From Azospirillum fermentarium (GTDB lineage: Bacteria; Pseudomonadota; Alphaproteobacteria; Azospirillales; Azospirillaceae), in NCBI RefSeq assembly GCF_025961205.1, contig NZ_JAOQNH010000001.1:2008001-2072000 (forward strand): a stretch of DNA of 64,000 bases, read 5' to 3'. The notes below the pieces were generated by a model. That model searched no databases. It had not been told where the DNA came from and worked only from the letters and a program-made list of their open reading frames with translations. Position numbers and translations under genes: made by a program. Shown here one piece after another: positions 47,229 to 56,595 of this stretch (the first letter of the stretch is position 1; each line of letters starts with the position of its first letter).

Positions 47229-49136
47229 ATGGCATCGGATGCCACTCTTGTCGATGACAAGCACCTCGATCCTGACGATACGCAGGAGATCACCCCGTGC
47301 GTCACGGCGGAGGATTTCTTCAACCCCGCGGCGCGGGACGGCATCGGGCGCCATTGCGAACGTTTTCTCAATGAAAACGCCCTGACGCCCACCGAACTGC
47401 TGCATTCCCCCCGCCACCAGAACACCCTGTCCAACCAGGCCATCTTCGTCGGCATCCTGCAGCAGGCCGAACGGGTGATGGGGCGTAAGAGCGGGTCGCT
47501 GAACGCGCTGGTCAACGACGTGGCCATGCTGACCCGCCAGCGGTCCAAGGAATGGGTCATCCCCGAACTGACGGCGGAGAATTACACCGCGTCCGTCAAG
47601 GAGGTGATGGAGAAGGACGCCCAGACCGGACGCTGGATCGTCGATGCGGCCCTGACCCAGTTCATCCACGCCGGCCGCTCCTTTGCCGAAAAGACCGGGC
47701 AGCTTCTGACCCTTGCCGACACGGTGGGCGAGGGGGGGGACGAAGAGGAGCGGGAGGCCGCCATGGGCCCCCTCGACCGGCTGTTGGGCGAGATGGTCCG
47801 CAGCGAATCCGGGATGGCCTCCATTTCCGGTGACATGCCCTTCGTGCGGCTGGTGGACACCATCATCATCCTGGCCACGGGCGACACGCCGCTTCCCGAC
47901 GACACCCCGGCGTTGGTCACCCGGCTGGGCGCGCTGATGCGGCGGGTGAATATGCCGCTCCTGTCCGACAGCCTGATGGTGGCGTTCCGCCGGGAACTGG
48001 CCAAGCCCCACCGCTTCGCCGTCAGCAGCATCGGCGACATGTTCGGCATCGAATCGGTGCAGAAGGAGGTTCTGGCCCTCGCCCGCATCGCCCAGCGGGT
48101 CAAGACCGGCGACGGCTACCGCGGCGGTGCGCGGACCGAGGGGTCGTTGCAGCGGCGCATGGCGCTGCTGCTGAACGAGGACACGCTGCCGGAGATCATC
48201 AAGGGGCGGAACTTCATCGAAAAGATCCGCATCCTGTTCATGCTGCAGAAGATGCCGCTGACGCCGATCTCGCTGCGGGCGGTGAACCAGTACCTGAAGG
48301 TCTATTTCGACGGGCGCGAATTCGCCGGGCGGTTGCTGGATTGCTGGAAGGAGCAGAGCGACAAGCTGAAGGGGCTGGCCGAGGTGCAGCGCCTGATGCT
48401 CGATTCCGCCTTTCCGGCGGAAGAGCGCGACACGCTGGCCAAGCAGATCGACGAGGTGCAGTACACGTTCATCCGCACCCAGCGCATCCTGTCGCCGCTC
48501 CAGCAGATCAAGACCGAACCCACCGCCGACAAGGTGCTGGAAATCGTCAAGCTGGCCGGGGAAAAGGCGTTCTGCGAGGGCAAGAGCCGCATTACCGCCG
48601 CCCGCGCCCTCTATCGCCAGGTCCACCGTCCCCGTTTCATCCGCGCCTTCCTGCTGGGCGCCCAAGGCACCAAGGAACGGGCGGCGCGGGCGGCGTGGAT
48701 GCGCGGCGCGCTGGCCACCATCGGCGTGCCCTTCATCGACATGAGCAACCTGCGCGTGATGGTGGTGGATGACGAGGACGGCCCGCGCAACTATGTGGAA
48801 TCCGTGCTCCACGATCTGGGTGTGGGCGTCATCGAGACCATGGAGGACGGCCAGCAGGCGCTGGACCGTTTCCTCGGGCACGAGGACCGCTACGACCTCA
48901 TCATCTGCGACTGGATGATGCCGCGGGCCAGCGGGCTGGAGGTGCTGAAACAGGTGCGCGCCGTGCGCCCCGACCTGCCGTTCCTGATGGTGACGGCGCT
49001 GGCCACCCGCAAGGCGGTGGAGCACGCGCTGGCCCATCAGGTCACGGCCTATATCGTCAAGCCCTTCACCCCCGACCAGCTCGAAGACAAGGTGTTCATC
49101 GTCCTGACCCAGAAGGGCGCGCCGGGAAGCGGTTAG
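47229..49136 (+). CDS. Response regulator with long unassigned N-terminal region (paralogue B)
   Basis: A 635 aa paralogue of the protein at 40844. The C-terminal receiver (about 508-632) has MVVDDEDGPRNYVESVL, LIICDWMMPRASGLEVL (Asp561), FLMVTALATRKAVEHAL and VTAYIVKPFTPDQLE. The N-terminal 500 residues are helical with no recognised domain; matching landmarks with paralogue A include ALTPTELLH, MPLTPISLRAVNQYLKVYF and RPRFIRAFLLGAQG. It follows the second kinase on the same strand. Its last 4 bases overlap the end of the convergent hydrolase. Confidence 0.82.
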   Translation: MASDATLVDDKHLDPDDTQEITPCVTAEDFFNPAARDGIGRHCERFLNENALTPTELLHSPRHQNTLSNQAIFVGILQQAERVMGRKSGSLNALVNDVAMLTRQRSKEWVIPELTAENYTASVKEVMEKDAQTGRWIVDAALTQFIHAGRSFAEKTGQLLTLADTVGEGGDEEEREAAMGPLDRLLGEMVRSESGMASISGDMPFVRLVDTIIILATGDTPLPDDTPALVTRLGALMRRVNMPLLSDSLMVAFRRELAKPHRFAVSSIGDMFGIESVQKEVLALARIAQRVKTGDGYRGGARTEGSLQRRMALLLNEDTLPEIIKGRNFIEKIRILFMLQKMPLTPISLRAVNQYLKVYFDGREFAGRLLDCWKEQSDKLKGLAEVQRLMLDSAFPAEERDTLAKQIDEVQYTFIRTQRILSPLQQIKTEPTADKVLEIVKLAGEKAFCEGKSRITAARALYRQVHRPRFIRAFLLGAQGTKERAARAAWMRGALATIGVPFIDMSNLRVMVVDDEDGPRNYVESVLHDLGVGVIETMEDGQQALDRFLGHEDRYDLIICDWMMPRASGLEVLKQVRAVRPDLPFLMVTALATRKAVEHALAHQVTAYIVKPFTPDQLEDKVFIVLTQKGAPGSG

Positions 49137-49954
49137 GCCGCAGCCCTTTCCGCCCCGCCCAGCGTGCCGGCCAGCCACGCGTCGATGCGCCGGGCGACGG
49201 TTTCCCACGCGGGTTCCAGCATCAGGCCGTGGCCGAGGCCGGGAAGGATCTCCGCCTCGGTGTTCAGCAGGCGGGCGGTGGCGCGCACCTGGGACGGGGG
49301 GATCAGCCGGTCGTTTTCCGCGCCCATCACCAGGATGGGAATGGTGCGGGGCGGCAGCACGGGGAAGGGTATCCAGCCGCCGATTTCCATCAGGATGCGC
49401 TTGGATTCCCCCTGCATCATCGTCATGTAGCGCACCGCCTCGTCCCGCGGCATGGCGTCGGAGAACATGGCGCGGGAGATGGTGGCCGGATCGACGGCGT
49501 TTTCCCCCAGCGTGTTCATCAACGCCATCTGCTGGAAGATGATGGGGTGGCACCACGCCAGCCATAGCGAGGATTCCAAGAGCCCGGTGGGCGGGGACGA
49601 GGACATCAGCACCGCCGCCGGGGTGGCGGGGCGGCGAGCCAGCACGCGCTGGACCACCATGCCGCCCATGGAATGGCCGATCAGCACCGGGGGGGTGTCC
49701 AGGCCGTCGTACACCGACAGCACGTCGTTCACGTAATCGGACAGGCCGTAGCCGATCAGCGCGTCCCGGCCCCCGCTCTTGCCGTGGCCGCGCAGGCTGA
49801 GCGCGTGGGCGGTCCAGCCGCGTTCGGCAAACCAGGGCAGGAAATGCTCATCCCAGATCCAGCCGCCGCAAAAGGCGCCGTGGACGAACAGCAGGGGGCG
49901 GGGGCGGGCGGGGCCACCGGCGGGGCGGCGGGTGATCAGTTCGATGGTCGGCAT
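49133..49954 (-). CDS. Alpha/beta hydrolase
   Basis: A 273 aa hydrolase. It has the oxyanion motif HGAFCGGWIWDE, the nucleophile elbow GHSMGGMV, the acid region GAENDRLIPPSQ and the late GLGHGLMLE histidine. The ATG at 49954 (MPTIELITRRPAGG) is preferred to a longer frame with no homology. Substrate is unknown; ester or lactone hydrolysis is typical. Confidence 0.85.
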   Translation of the reverse strand: MPTIELITRRPAGGPARPRPLLFVHGAFCGGWIWDEHFLPWFAERGWTAHALSLRGHGKSGGRDALIGYGLSDYVNDVLSVYDGLDTPPVLIGHSMGGMVVQRVLARRPATPAAVLMSSSPPTGLLESSLWLAWCHPIIFQQMALMNTLGENAVDPATISRAMFSDAMPRDEAVRYMTMMQGESKRILMEIGGWIPFPVLPPRTIPILVMGAENDRLIPPSQVRATARLLNTEAEILPGLGHGLMLEPAWETVARRIDAWLAGTLGGAERAAA

Positions 49955-50125
49955 GACGTTTTGGGTAACGCGCGCAAACGCCGTTTGTCCAGCGTCGGCA
50001 TTGGGAAAAGCCCTGTCTTGGCAGGGACACGGCGATGCGCTATGCCGCAAGCCTTCGGAATCGAGGAGCCGTGGCGCCTGTGCTATTCTGTAAAATCAGC
50101 TTGTATGGTTACATTATTATGACTG

Positions 50126-50165
50126 GCGCGCCGGGGCAGCCGGCGTTCCGGCAGCCCCGGCGCGC
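50126..50165 (+). promoter_or_regulatory. Strong leader hairpin upstream of cobU
   Basis: Arms GCGCGCCGGGGC (50126-50137) and GCCCCGGCGCGC (50154-50165) are perfectly complementary. Inside, GCCGG/CCGGC continues the stem after one A-A mismatch, leaving a CGTT loop. It lies 36 bases before the cobU ATG, after an AT-rich stretch with TATTAT at 50114-50119. No cobalamin riboswitch pattern was seen, so the hairpin may be a different control element or a terminator for upstream readthrough. Confidence 0.5.
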
Positions 50166-50201
50166 AAACGGGACGGCGGCACACGCCGGACAGGAGGGAA
50201 C

Positions 50202-50717
50202 ATGAGCGGGCATCTGACTCTGGTTCTGGGCGGCGCCCGTTCCGGCAAGAGCCGGTACGCCGAAGAACTGGTCAAGGCGGCGCCGGCCCCCTGGATCTAT
50301 CTGGCCACGGCCCAGGCGTTCGACACGGAAATGGCCGTGCGGATCCGCCGCCACCGCGCCGACCGCGGCCACGGCTGGACCACGGTGGAGGAGCCGCTGG
50401 ATCTGGTGGGGGCGCTGATGCGCCACGCCAGCCCGCAGGCATCCGTGCTGGTGGATTGCCTGACCTTGTGGGTTTCCAACCTGATGGGGGCGGGGCGTGA
50501 CGTGTCGATGGCCTGCGCCGCCTTTGCCGACACGCTGGAGCGGCTGCCCGGCAACGTGGTGCTGGTGTCGAACGAGGTGGGGCAGGGCATCGTGCCCGAC
50601 AACGCCATGGCCCGCGAATTCCGTGACCACGCCGGGCGGCTTCACCAGATGGTGGCCGAACGTGCCCGCCGGGTGGTGTTCGTGATCGCCGGCCTTCCCA
50701 TGAACCTGAAGGGCTGA
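50202..50717 (+). CDS. cobU: Adenosylcobinamide kinase / adenosylcobinamide-phosphate guanylyltransferase
   Basis: A 171 aa bifunctional enzyme of the B12 nucleotide-loop pathway. It opens [20 protein letters not shown] (P-loop), with [18 protein letters not shown] and [12 protein letters not shown] typical of CobU/CobP. AGGAGGGAAC precedes the ATG. cobQ begins 10 bases after its stop. Confidence 0.95.
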   Translation: MSGHLTLVLGGARSGKSRYAEELVKAAPAPWIYLATAQAFDTEMAVRIRRHRADRGHGWTTVEEPLDLVGALMRHASPQASVLVDCLTLWVSNLMGAGRDVSMACAAFADTLERLPGNVVLVSNEVGQGIVPDNAMAREFRDHAGRLHQMVAERARRVVFVIAGLPMNLKG

Positions 50718-50727
50718 CGAAACCGCC

Positions 50728-52185
50728 ATGGCACGCGCCATCATGCTTCAGGGCACCGGCTCCGACGTGGGAAAGTCGCTGCTGGTGGCGGGCCTGTGCC
50801 GTGCGCTGGTGCGGCGGGGGCTGACCGTGCGGCCGTTCAAGCCGCAGAACATGTCCAACAACGCCGCGGTCACCGCCGATGGCGGCGAGATCGGGCGGGC
50901 GCAGGCGCTCCAGGCCCGCGCCTGCGGCGTGCCCCCCAGCGTCCACATGAACCCGGTGCTGCTGAAACCCCAGAGCGACATGGGCGCCCAGGTGGTGGTG
51001 CAGGGCCGGGTGATCGGCACGGCGGAGGCCGGGTCGTACCAGCGGCGCAAGCGCGATTTCCTCGGTGCCGTGCTCGACAGCTTCGTCCGCCTGAAGGCCG
51101 AAGCCGACGTGGTGGTGGTGGAAGGGGCGGGCAGCCCGGCGGAAATCAATCTGCGGGCCGGCGACATCGCCAACATGGGCTTCGCCACCGCCGCCGGGGT
51201 GCCGGTGGTGCTGGTGGGCGACATCGACCGCGGCGGGGTCATCGCCGCCCTGGTCGGCACCCACGCTCTGCTGAGCGCGGACGAACGCGCGCTGGTCCGC
51301 GGCTTCATCATCAACAAGTTCCGTGGCGACGTGCGGCTGTTCGACGGCGGGCTGACCGCCATCGCCGAGCGCACCGGCTGGCGCAGCTTCGGCGTCGCCC
51401 CGTGGTTCCGTGACGCCGGCAAGCTGCCGGCGGAGGACGCCCAGTCGCTGGGCGCGGTGGGGGCGGGGCGGACGGACGGCACGGCGCTGACCATCGCCGT
51501 GCCCATGATATCCCGCATTTCCAACTTCGATGATTTCGACCCGCTGGCGCAGGAACCGGCGGTGCGGCTGGTGATGGTGCCGCCGGGCATGCCGCTGCCC
51601 GCCGATGCCGGTCTGGTGATCCTGCCGGGGTCCAAGGCGACCATCGCCGACCTGGCCTTCTTCCGCGCGCAGGGGTGGGATATCGACCTGCTGGCCCACC
51701 ACCGCCGCGGCGGGCGGGTGCTGGGCATCTGCGGCGGCTATCAGATGCTGGGCCGCCGCATCGCCGATCCCGACGGCATCGAGGGGCCGCCGGGCGCCGT
51801 GGACGGCCTGGGCCTGCTGGATGTGGACACGGTGCTGAGCGGCCCGAAAATTCTGGAGGAGGTGCGCGGCGCCCACCGCACCACCGGCACGCCGGTGGCG
51901 GGGTACGAGATGCACATGGGCCGCACCGCCGGTCCCGACGCGGCCCGCGCGGTGCTGGATGTCGGCGGGCGGATGGACGGGGCGGCGTCGGCGGACGGGC
52001 GGGTCGAGGGGTGCTATCTGCACGGCCTGTTCGCGTCGGACGCCTTCCGCGCGGCGTGGCTGGCCGGGCTGGGGGCAGCGTCGGATCTGGCCTATGACGC
52101 GGCGGTGGACGCGGTTCTCGACGCCCTGGCCGACCATCTGGAACGGCACCTGGACGTCACGGCCCTGCTGGACGCAGCGGTTTAG
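50728..52185 (+). CDS. cobQ: Cobyric acid synthase
   Basis: A 485 aa glutamine amidotransferase that amidates adenosylcobyrinic diamide. The dethiobiotin-synthase-like P-loop is [19 protein letters not shown] with [11 protein letters not shown]. The class I amidotransferase part has the catalytic Cys in [13 protein letters not shown] and the His in CYLHGLFAS. The stop codon lies inside a palindromic element. Confidence 0.96.
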   Translation: MARAIMLQGTGSDVGKSLLVAGLCRALVRRGLTVRPFKPQNMSNNAAVTADGGEIGRAQALQARACGVPPSVHMNPVLLKPQSDMGAQVVVQGRVIGTAEAGSYQRRKRDFLGAVLDSFVRLKAEADVVVVEGAGSPAEINLRAGDIANMGFATAAGVPVVLVGDIDRGGVIAALVGTHALLSADERALVRGFIINKFRGDVRLFDGGLTAIAERTGWRSFGVAPWFRDAGKLPAEDAQSLGAVGAGRTDGTALTIAVPMISRISNFDDFDPLAQEPAVRLVMVPPGMPLPADAGLVILPGSKATIADLAFFRAQGWDIDLLAHHRRGGRVLGICGGYQMLGRRIADPDGIEGPPGAVDGLGLLDVDTVLSGPKILEEVRGAHRTTGTPVAGYEMHMGRTAGPDAARAVLDVGGRMDGAASADGRVEGCYLHGLFASDAFRAAWLAGLGAASDLAYDAAVDAVLDALADHLERHLDVTALLDAAV

Positions 52186-52288
52186 AGTCCTTCAGGTGCT
52201 TATTGAAGCACCTGAAGGACTCTAAACTTTTGGTTTTCCCGTGTGATTCACGCTTCAAACGATTCCGTTTGAACCGATCACACTCTAA
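52182..52288. repeat. MITE-like nested palindrome after cobQ
   Basis: The ends are TTAGAGT and ACTCTAA inverted repeats (52182-52188, 52282-52288). Inside is a perfect 20 bp inverted repeat (52181-52200, 52207-52226; loop TATTGA), then a second hairpin formed by GTGTGAT/ATCACAC with inner TTCAAACG/CGTTTGAA. It contains the cobQ stop codon. It carries no coding capacity and lies between converging genes, so it may also act as a terminator. Confidence 0.7.
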
Positions 52289-52290
52289 CG

Positions 52291-52311
52291 AAAAGGGGGC
52301 CGGGCCCCCTT
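52291..52311 (-). terminator. Terminator of the alr-mlaEF transcript
   Basis: Read on the minus strand, a 6 bp stem GGGGGC/GCCCCC with a 3 base loop is followed by TTTT. It overlaps the mlaF stop codon by two bases. Confidence 0.65.
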
Positions 52312-53086
52312 ACAGCGCCCGCACCTGCATCTGGATCGGACCATCGCCGCGACCGTGGACGAACTGGTCCACGTACGGGTTGCCGGAATGGTCGATGTCC
52401 TTGGCGTGGCCGGTCCAGATGATCTTGCCCTGATAGATCATCGCCACCCGGTCGGCGATCTTGCGGGCCGACGCCATGTCGTGGGTGATGGTCACGGCGG
52501 TGGCGCCGAGATCCTTCACGCACTTCACGATCAGTTCGTTGATCACGTCGGCCATGATGGGATCGAGGCCGGTGGTCGGCTCGTCGAAGAAGATGATCTC
52601 CGGTTCGTCGGCGATGGCGCGGGCCAGACCCACGCGCTTTTGCATGCCGCCCGACAGTTCCGACGGCGACAGTTCCGCCACGTCGGCGGTCAGGCCGACC
52701 GCCGCCAGCTTGCGCAGGGCGATCTCCTTGGCCTGGGCGCGCGGCATGTGCTCGCCCTGGATCAGGCCGAAGGCCACGTTCTCCCACACCGGCAGGCTGT
52801 CGAACAGCGCCGCCCCCTGGAACAGCATGCCGAACTTGTGCAGCAGCTTTTCCCGTTCCCGCGGACGCAGGCGGGTGGTCTCCTGCCCGTCCACCTTGAT
52901 GGAGCCGGAGTCGGGCTGCAACAGGCCCAGGATGCATTTCAGCATCACCGACTTGCCGGTCCCCGACCCGCCGATGATGACCAGGGACTCACCGCGCCCG
53001 ACCTCCAGGTCGATGCCGTTCAGCACCACCTTGTGTCCGAAACGCTTGTGAACGTGTTTGAGGGCGATCTTGGGCGTGTCGGTCAT
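52310..53086 (-). CDS. mlaF: ABC transporter ATP-binding protein MlaF-like
   Basis: A 258 aa ATPase of the Mla lipid transport system. Walker A is IGGSGTGKSVMLKCILG, signature is LSGGMQKRVGLARAI, and Walker B is IIFFDEPTTGLDPIMA. It opens TPKIALKHVHKRFG. Its start overlaps the MlaE stop as ATGA. Mla moves phospholipids between membranes to keep outer-membrane asymmetry. The MlaD substrate-binding partner is not in this window, so it must be elsewhere if the system is complete. Confidence 0.9.
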   Translation of the reverse strand: MTDTPKIALKHVHKRFGHKVVLNGIDLEVGRGESLVIIGGSGTGKSVMLKCILGLLQPDSGSIKVDGQETTRLRPREREKLLHKFGMLFQGAALFDSLPVWENVAFGLIQGEHMPRAQAKEIALRKLAAVGLTADVAELSPSELSGGMQKRVGLARAIADEPEIIFFDEPTTGLDPIMADVINELIVKCVKDLGATAVTITHDMASARKIADRVAMIYQGKIIWTGHAKDIDHSGNPYVDQFVHGRGDGPIQMQVRAL

Positions 53087-53862
53087 TTTGTCGAAAAGAA
53101 AAGGCCGGTGATGAGATAGTTGAAGACCAGGATGAGGATCGAGGCCGACACCACCGAATTGGTCGTCGCCTGACCCACACCCTGCGCACCGCCCTTGGAG
53201 CGGTAGCCGAAATAGCACCCCATCAGCGCGATGATGAAGCCGAACACCGCCGCCTTGACCAGGCCGGAGATCACGTCCACCGGCTCCAGGAATTCCCAGG
53301 TGCGGTTGATGTAGGAGGCGGGGTTGAAGTTCAGCCGGTACACGCCCACCAGGAACCCGCCGAACACGCCGATGATGTCGGCCACCAGCACCAGGATCGG
53401 CAGCATGGTGACCCCGGCCAAAAGCCGCGGCGCCACCAGATATTTCATGGGGTTGGTGGACAGGGTGGACAGGGCGTCGATCTGTTCGGTGACCCGCATG
53501 GTGCCGATCTCGGCGGCCATGGCCGCCCCGATGCGCCCGGCCACCATCAGCCCGGCCAGCACGGGGCCGAGCTCGCGGGTGATCGACAGCACCACCACCG
53601 TGGCGATGGCGCCCTCGGCCTGGAACCGGGAGAAGCCGGAATAGCTTTGCAGCGCCAGCACCATGCCGGTGAACAGCGCCGTCAGCCCCACCACCGGCAG
53701 CGAGTAATAGCCGATGTCGATCATCTGGCGGATGATCTGGCGCAGATAGAGCGGCGGCCGGATGGCGTGGGACACGCCCACGCTGGCGAACAGCGCCAGC
53801 CGCCCCGTCTGGGTCAGGAAGATCAGAAAGGTGCGCCCGACGGCGGCGAGAAACTGCATCAC
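53083..53862 (-). CDS. mlaE: ABC transporter permease MlaE-like
   Basis: A 259 aa membrane protein of the MlaE family (five or so helices). Typical stretches are RQMIDIGYYSLPVVGLTALFTG, ELGPVLAGLMVAGRIGAAMAAEIGTMRVTEQIDAL and FGFIIALMGCYFGYRSKGGAQGVG. Its start overlaps the alanine racemase stop by 4 bases, and its stop overlaps the ATPase start by 4 bases, so the three are coupled. Confidence 0.92.
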   Translation of the reverse strand: MMQFLAAVGRTFLIFLTQTGRLALFASVGVSHAIRPPLYLRQIIRQMIDIGYYSLPVVGLTALFTGMVLALQSYSGFSRFQAEGAIATVVVLSITRELGPVLAGLMVAGRIGAAMAAEIGTMRVTEQIDALSTLSTNPMKYLVAPRLLAGVTMLPILVLVADIIGVFGGFLVGVYRLNFNPASYINRTWEFLEPVDVISGLVKAAVFGFIIALMGCYFGYRSKGGAQGVGQATTNSVVSASILILVFNYLITGLFFSTK

Positions 53863-55001
53863 ACGGCCTTCTTCCCGGCATCGCCACCGGTGTAGTCCCG
53901 GTGATAGCGCCGCCCCAGAGAGGTGAGGATCTCGTACCCGATGGTCCCCGCCTCCTCCGCCACGGTGTCCACCGGCCGGTTGGGGCCGATCAGTTCCACC
54001 AGTTTCCCCGGAACCACCGCCCCGTCGGCAAGGCCGGACACATCGACCGTGATGAGGTCCATGGAGATGCGACCGACCACCGGGGCCGGCACACCATCCA
54101 CGAACACATGTCCGCGCGCGCCCAAAGAGCGGAAATACCCATCGGCATAGCCGACGCCGAGGGTGGCGATGCGGCCGGCACGGGGCATCCGGTGAGCGGC
54201 ACCGTAGCCAACGGTCATACCCAAGTCAACGCTGCGCACCTGCAGCACCCGCGCGTCCAGGCGGATGGTGGGAACCATGGGGTTGGGCTTGCCGGGGGTG
54301 GGGTTGACGCCGTAGAGCGCCACGCCGGGCCGCCCCAGGTCGAAATGATACGCGGAACCGAGGAAAATGCCCGAGGAGTTGGCAAAGCTGACCGGCGCCT
54401 TGGGCAGCCTGGCCACCGCCGCCGTCATGCGGGCGAGCTGCTCGCCGCTGACCGGGCTCTCCGCCTCGTCGGCACAGGCAAGATGGCTCATCCACAGATC
54501 CAGCCCGATGCCGGTCAGGCGAGTCGGGTCGGCGGACAGCTCGTCCACCTCCGCCGGGGACAGGCCCAGGCGGTTCATGCCGGTGTCGATGTGGATGGCG
54601 GCGGGCAGGGCCGTGTTCCGCTCCCGGCACACGGCGGCCCACGCGTCCACCTCGCCCAGATGATTGAGGACGGGGGTGATGCGGTGATGGACAAACGTGC
54701 TGTCCGTCCGCGCCGGCAGCCCGCCCAGGCAGAGGATCTGCGGATCGGGCAGGGCGGCGCGCAGCGCCAGCGCCTCGTCCAACTGGGCGACGAAGAAGCG
54801 GGTGCAGCCGGCGCCGAAGAGCGCCCGGCCCACCGCCGCCGCCCCCAGCCCATAGCCGTCGGCCTTGACCACCGCCGCGCACGGGGCGGGGGACAGCCGG
54901 GCCGACAGCCGGCGCCAGTTTTCCACCACCGCGCCCAGGTCGATGGTGAGGATGGCCCCGGCCCGGTCGGCGGGGGCGCTCAACGCGCACTCAATAGTCA
55001 T
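53859..55001 (-). CDS. alr: Alanine racemase
   Basis: A 380 aa PLP enzyme that supplies D-alanine for peptidoglycan. The PLP lysine is in AAVVKADGYGLGAAAVG and the catalytic tyrosine in MTVGYGAAHRMP. The ATG at 55001 (MTIECALSAP) lies 11 bases inside the end of dnaB. The longer in-frame extension upstream is low-complexity and only shadows dnaB. Confidence 0.94.
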   Translation of the reverse strand: MTIECALSAPADRAGAILTIDLGAVVENWRRLSARLSPAPCAAVVKADGYGLGAAAVGRALFGAGCTRFFVAQLDEALALRAALPDPQILCLGGLPARTDSTFVHHRITPVLNHLGEVDAWAAVCRERNTALPAAIHIDTGMNRLGLSPAEVDELSADPTRLTGIGLDLWMSHLACADEAESPVSGEQLARMTAAVARLPKAPVSFANSSGIFLGSAYHFDLGRPGVALYGVNPTPGKPNPMVPTIRLDARVLQVRSVDLGMTVGYGAAHRMPRAGRIATLGVGYADGYFRSLGARGHVFVDGVPAPVVGRISMDLITVDVSGLADGAVVPGKLVELIGPNRPVDTVAEEAGTIGYEILTSLGRRYHRDYTGGDAGKKAV

Positions 55002-56505
55002 TGGTGTCATGCCGCTGATCGAGATCGCCGAACTTGGTGAACTGGCCGTCGAAGAACAGGCGCACGGTGCCGACGGGGCCGTGGCGCTGCTTGGCGATGA
55101 TGGCTTCGGCGGTGTTGTGGACCTCGCCCAGCCGCTGTTGCCAGCGCTGGTAACGGTCGTTGAACTTGTCGTCGGTTTCATCGGGCCGCCGCGACGGCTC
55201 CGCCCGCTCCAGGTAGTATTGTTCGCGGAACACGAACATCACCACGTCGGCGTCCTGTTCGATGGAGCCGGATTCGCGCAGGTCGGACAGCTGGGGCCGC
55301 TTGTCCTCGCGCTGTTCCACCGCACGGCTCAACTGCGACAGGGCCAGGACGGGGACGTCCAGTTCCTTGGCGATGGCCTTCAGGCTGCGGGTGATCTCGG
55401 AGATTTCCTGCACCCGGTTCTCGCTGCCCTTGACCGACGATCCCCGCAGAAGCTGGAGATAGTCCACCACCACCATGCCCAGGCCGGACGTGCGTTTCAG
55501 CCGGCGGCAGCGGGTGCGCACGGCGGCCACCGACAGGGCGGGGGTGTCGTCCACGAAGAAGGGCACGCGGGCCAGATCCTGGCTGGCCTGGACGAATTTG
55601 GGGAAATCGTCCTGGCGGATCTCGCCGCGGCGGATCTTGTCGCCGGGCACCTGGGTTTCGTCGGCCAGAATTCGGGTGGCCAACTGTTCCGCCGACATTT
55701 CCAGCGAGAAGAAGCCGACGCACGCCCCCTCCTTGCCCCCGGAGCGCAGGTGCGCCTTGGCGGCGTTGAAGGCGATGTTGGTCGCCAGCGCCGTCTTACC
55801 CATCGACGGGCGTCCGGCCAGGATGAGCAGGTCGGAGCGGTGGAAGCCGCCCAGCTTGCGGTCGAGATCGAGCAGGCCGGTGGTGACGCCGGTCACGTGG
55901 CTCGACGCGCGGAACGCCACCTCGGCGGTGGCGATGGCGAGCTTGACCGAATCGGCGAAGGGCACGAAGCCCCCCTGCACGTCGCCGGTGCTGGCCAGAT
56001 CGAAGAGCTGCTTTTCCGCTTCCCCGATCTGGTCCATGGCCGAGATGTCGAGGTCGTGGCGGAACGCCTCGTTCACCATGTCGGTGCCGACCTCGATCAA
56101 CTGCCGGCGCAGGAACAGGTCGTGGATGGTGCGGCCATAATCGGCGGCGTTGATCACGGTGACCACGTTGGCCGCCAGTTCGGCCAGATATTCCGCCCCG
56201 CCGTCGCTGGCCAGCGCCGGGTCGTTGTCGAAATAGGGTTTCAGGGTCACCGGATTGGCGATCTGGCCCCGCTCGATCATCTTGGTGATCGCTTCGAAGA
56301 TCCGCACATGGACCGGATCGTAGAAGTGCTGCGGGCGCAGGAACTCCGCCACCCGTTCATACGCCTTGTTGTTGACCAGGATGGCGCCCAGCAGCGCCTG
56401 CTCCGCCTCCTCATTGTGGGGCGGGGTGCGGTAGTCGGGGGAGGACGTGCGCTCTTGGCCGTCCACCAGCCGGGGTTCGAAGGCGGGCAGGGTGGTGTTT
56501 TCCAT
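54991..56505 (-). CDS. dnaB: Replicative DNA helicase DnaB
   Basis: A 504 aa hexameric helicase. The N-terminal domain opens TPPHNEEAEQALLGAILVNN. The RecA-like domain has Walker A LAGRPSMGKTALATNIAF, VVVDYLQLLRGS and LALSQLSRAVEQREDKRP. The ATG at 56505 is used; a GTG three codons earlier (56514) is a possible alternative start. Confidence 0.96.
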   Translation of the reverse strand: MENTTLPAFEPRLVDGQERTSSPDYRTPPHNEEAEQALLGAILVNNKAYERVAEFLRPQHFYDPVHVRIFEAITKMIERGQIANPVTLKPYFDNDPALASDGGAEYLAELAANVVTVINAADYGRTIHDLFLRRQLIEVGTDMVNEAFRHDLDISAMDQIGEAEKQLFDLASTGDVQGGFVPFADSVKLAIATAEVAFRASSHVTGVTTGLLDLDRKLGGFHRSDLLILAGRPSMGKTALATNIAFNAAKAHLRSGGKEGACVGFFSLEMSAEQLATRILADETQVPGDKIRRGEIRQDDFPKFVQASQDLARVPFFVDDTPALSVAAVRTRCRRLKRTSGLGMVVVDYLQLLRGSSVKGSENRVQEISEITRSLKAIAKELDVPVLALSQLSRAVEQREDKRPQLSDLRESGSIEQDADVVMFVFREQYYLERAEPSRRPDETDDKFNDRYQRWQQRLGEVHNTAEAIIAKQRHGPVGTVRLFFDGQFTKFGDLDQRHDTNDY

Positions 56506-56520
56506 GGCGGGCACTGTAGC

Positions 56521-56553
56521 AAAGGAAAGGCCGGCGCGCTGTGAGAAGCGCGC
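56521..56553 (-). terminator. Terminator-like hairpin between the S41 protease gene and dnaB
   Basis: On the minus strand, GCGCGCT pairs with AGCGCGC (plus coordinates 56534-56540 and 56547-56553), followed by CCTTTCCTTT. It would end transcription from the protease gene before dnaB. Confidence 0.5.
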
Positions 56554-56595
56554 AAGGCCCCCCTTCGGATTTGGGACTTTCGGGTTCGGGCGGGG

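Noticed and set aside
49955..50201. Cobalamin riboswitch upstream of cobU
   Set aside because: I did not see the expected conserved core; only a plain strong hairpin is visible. A covariance search would settle it.
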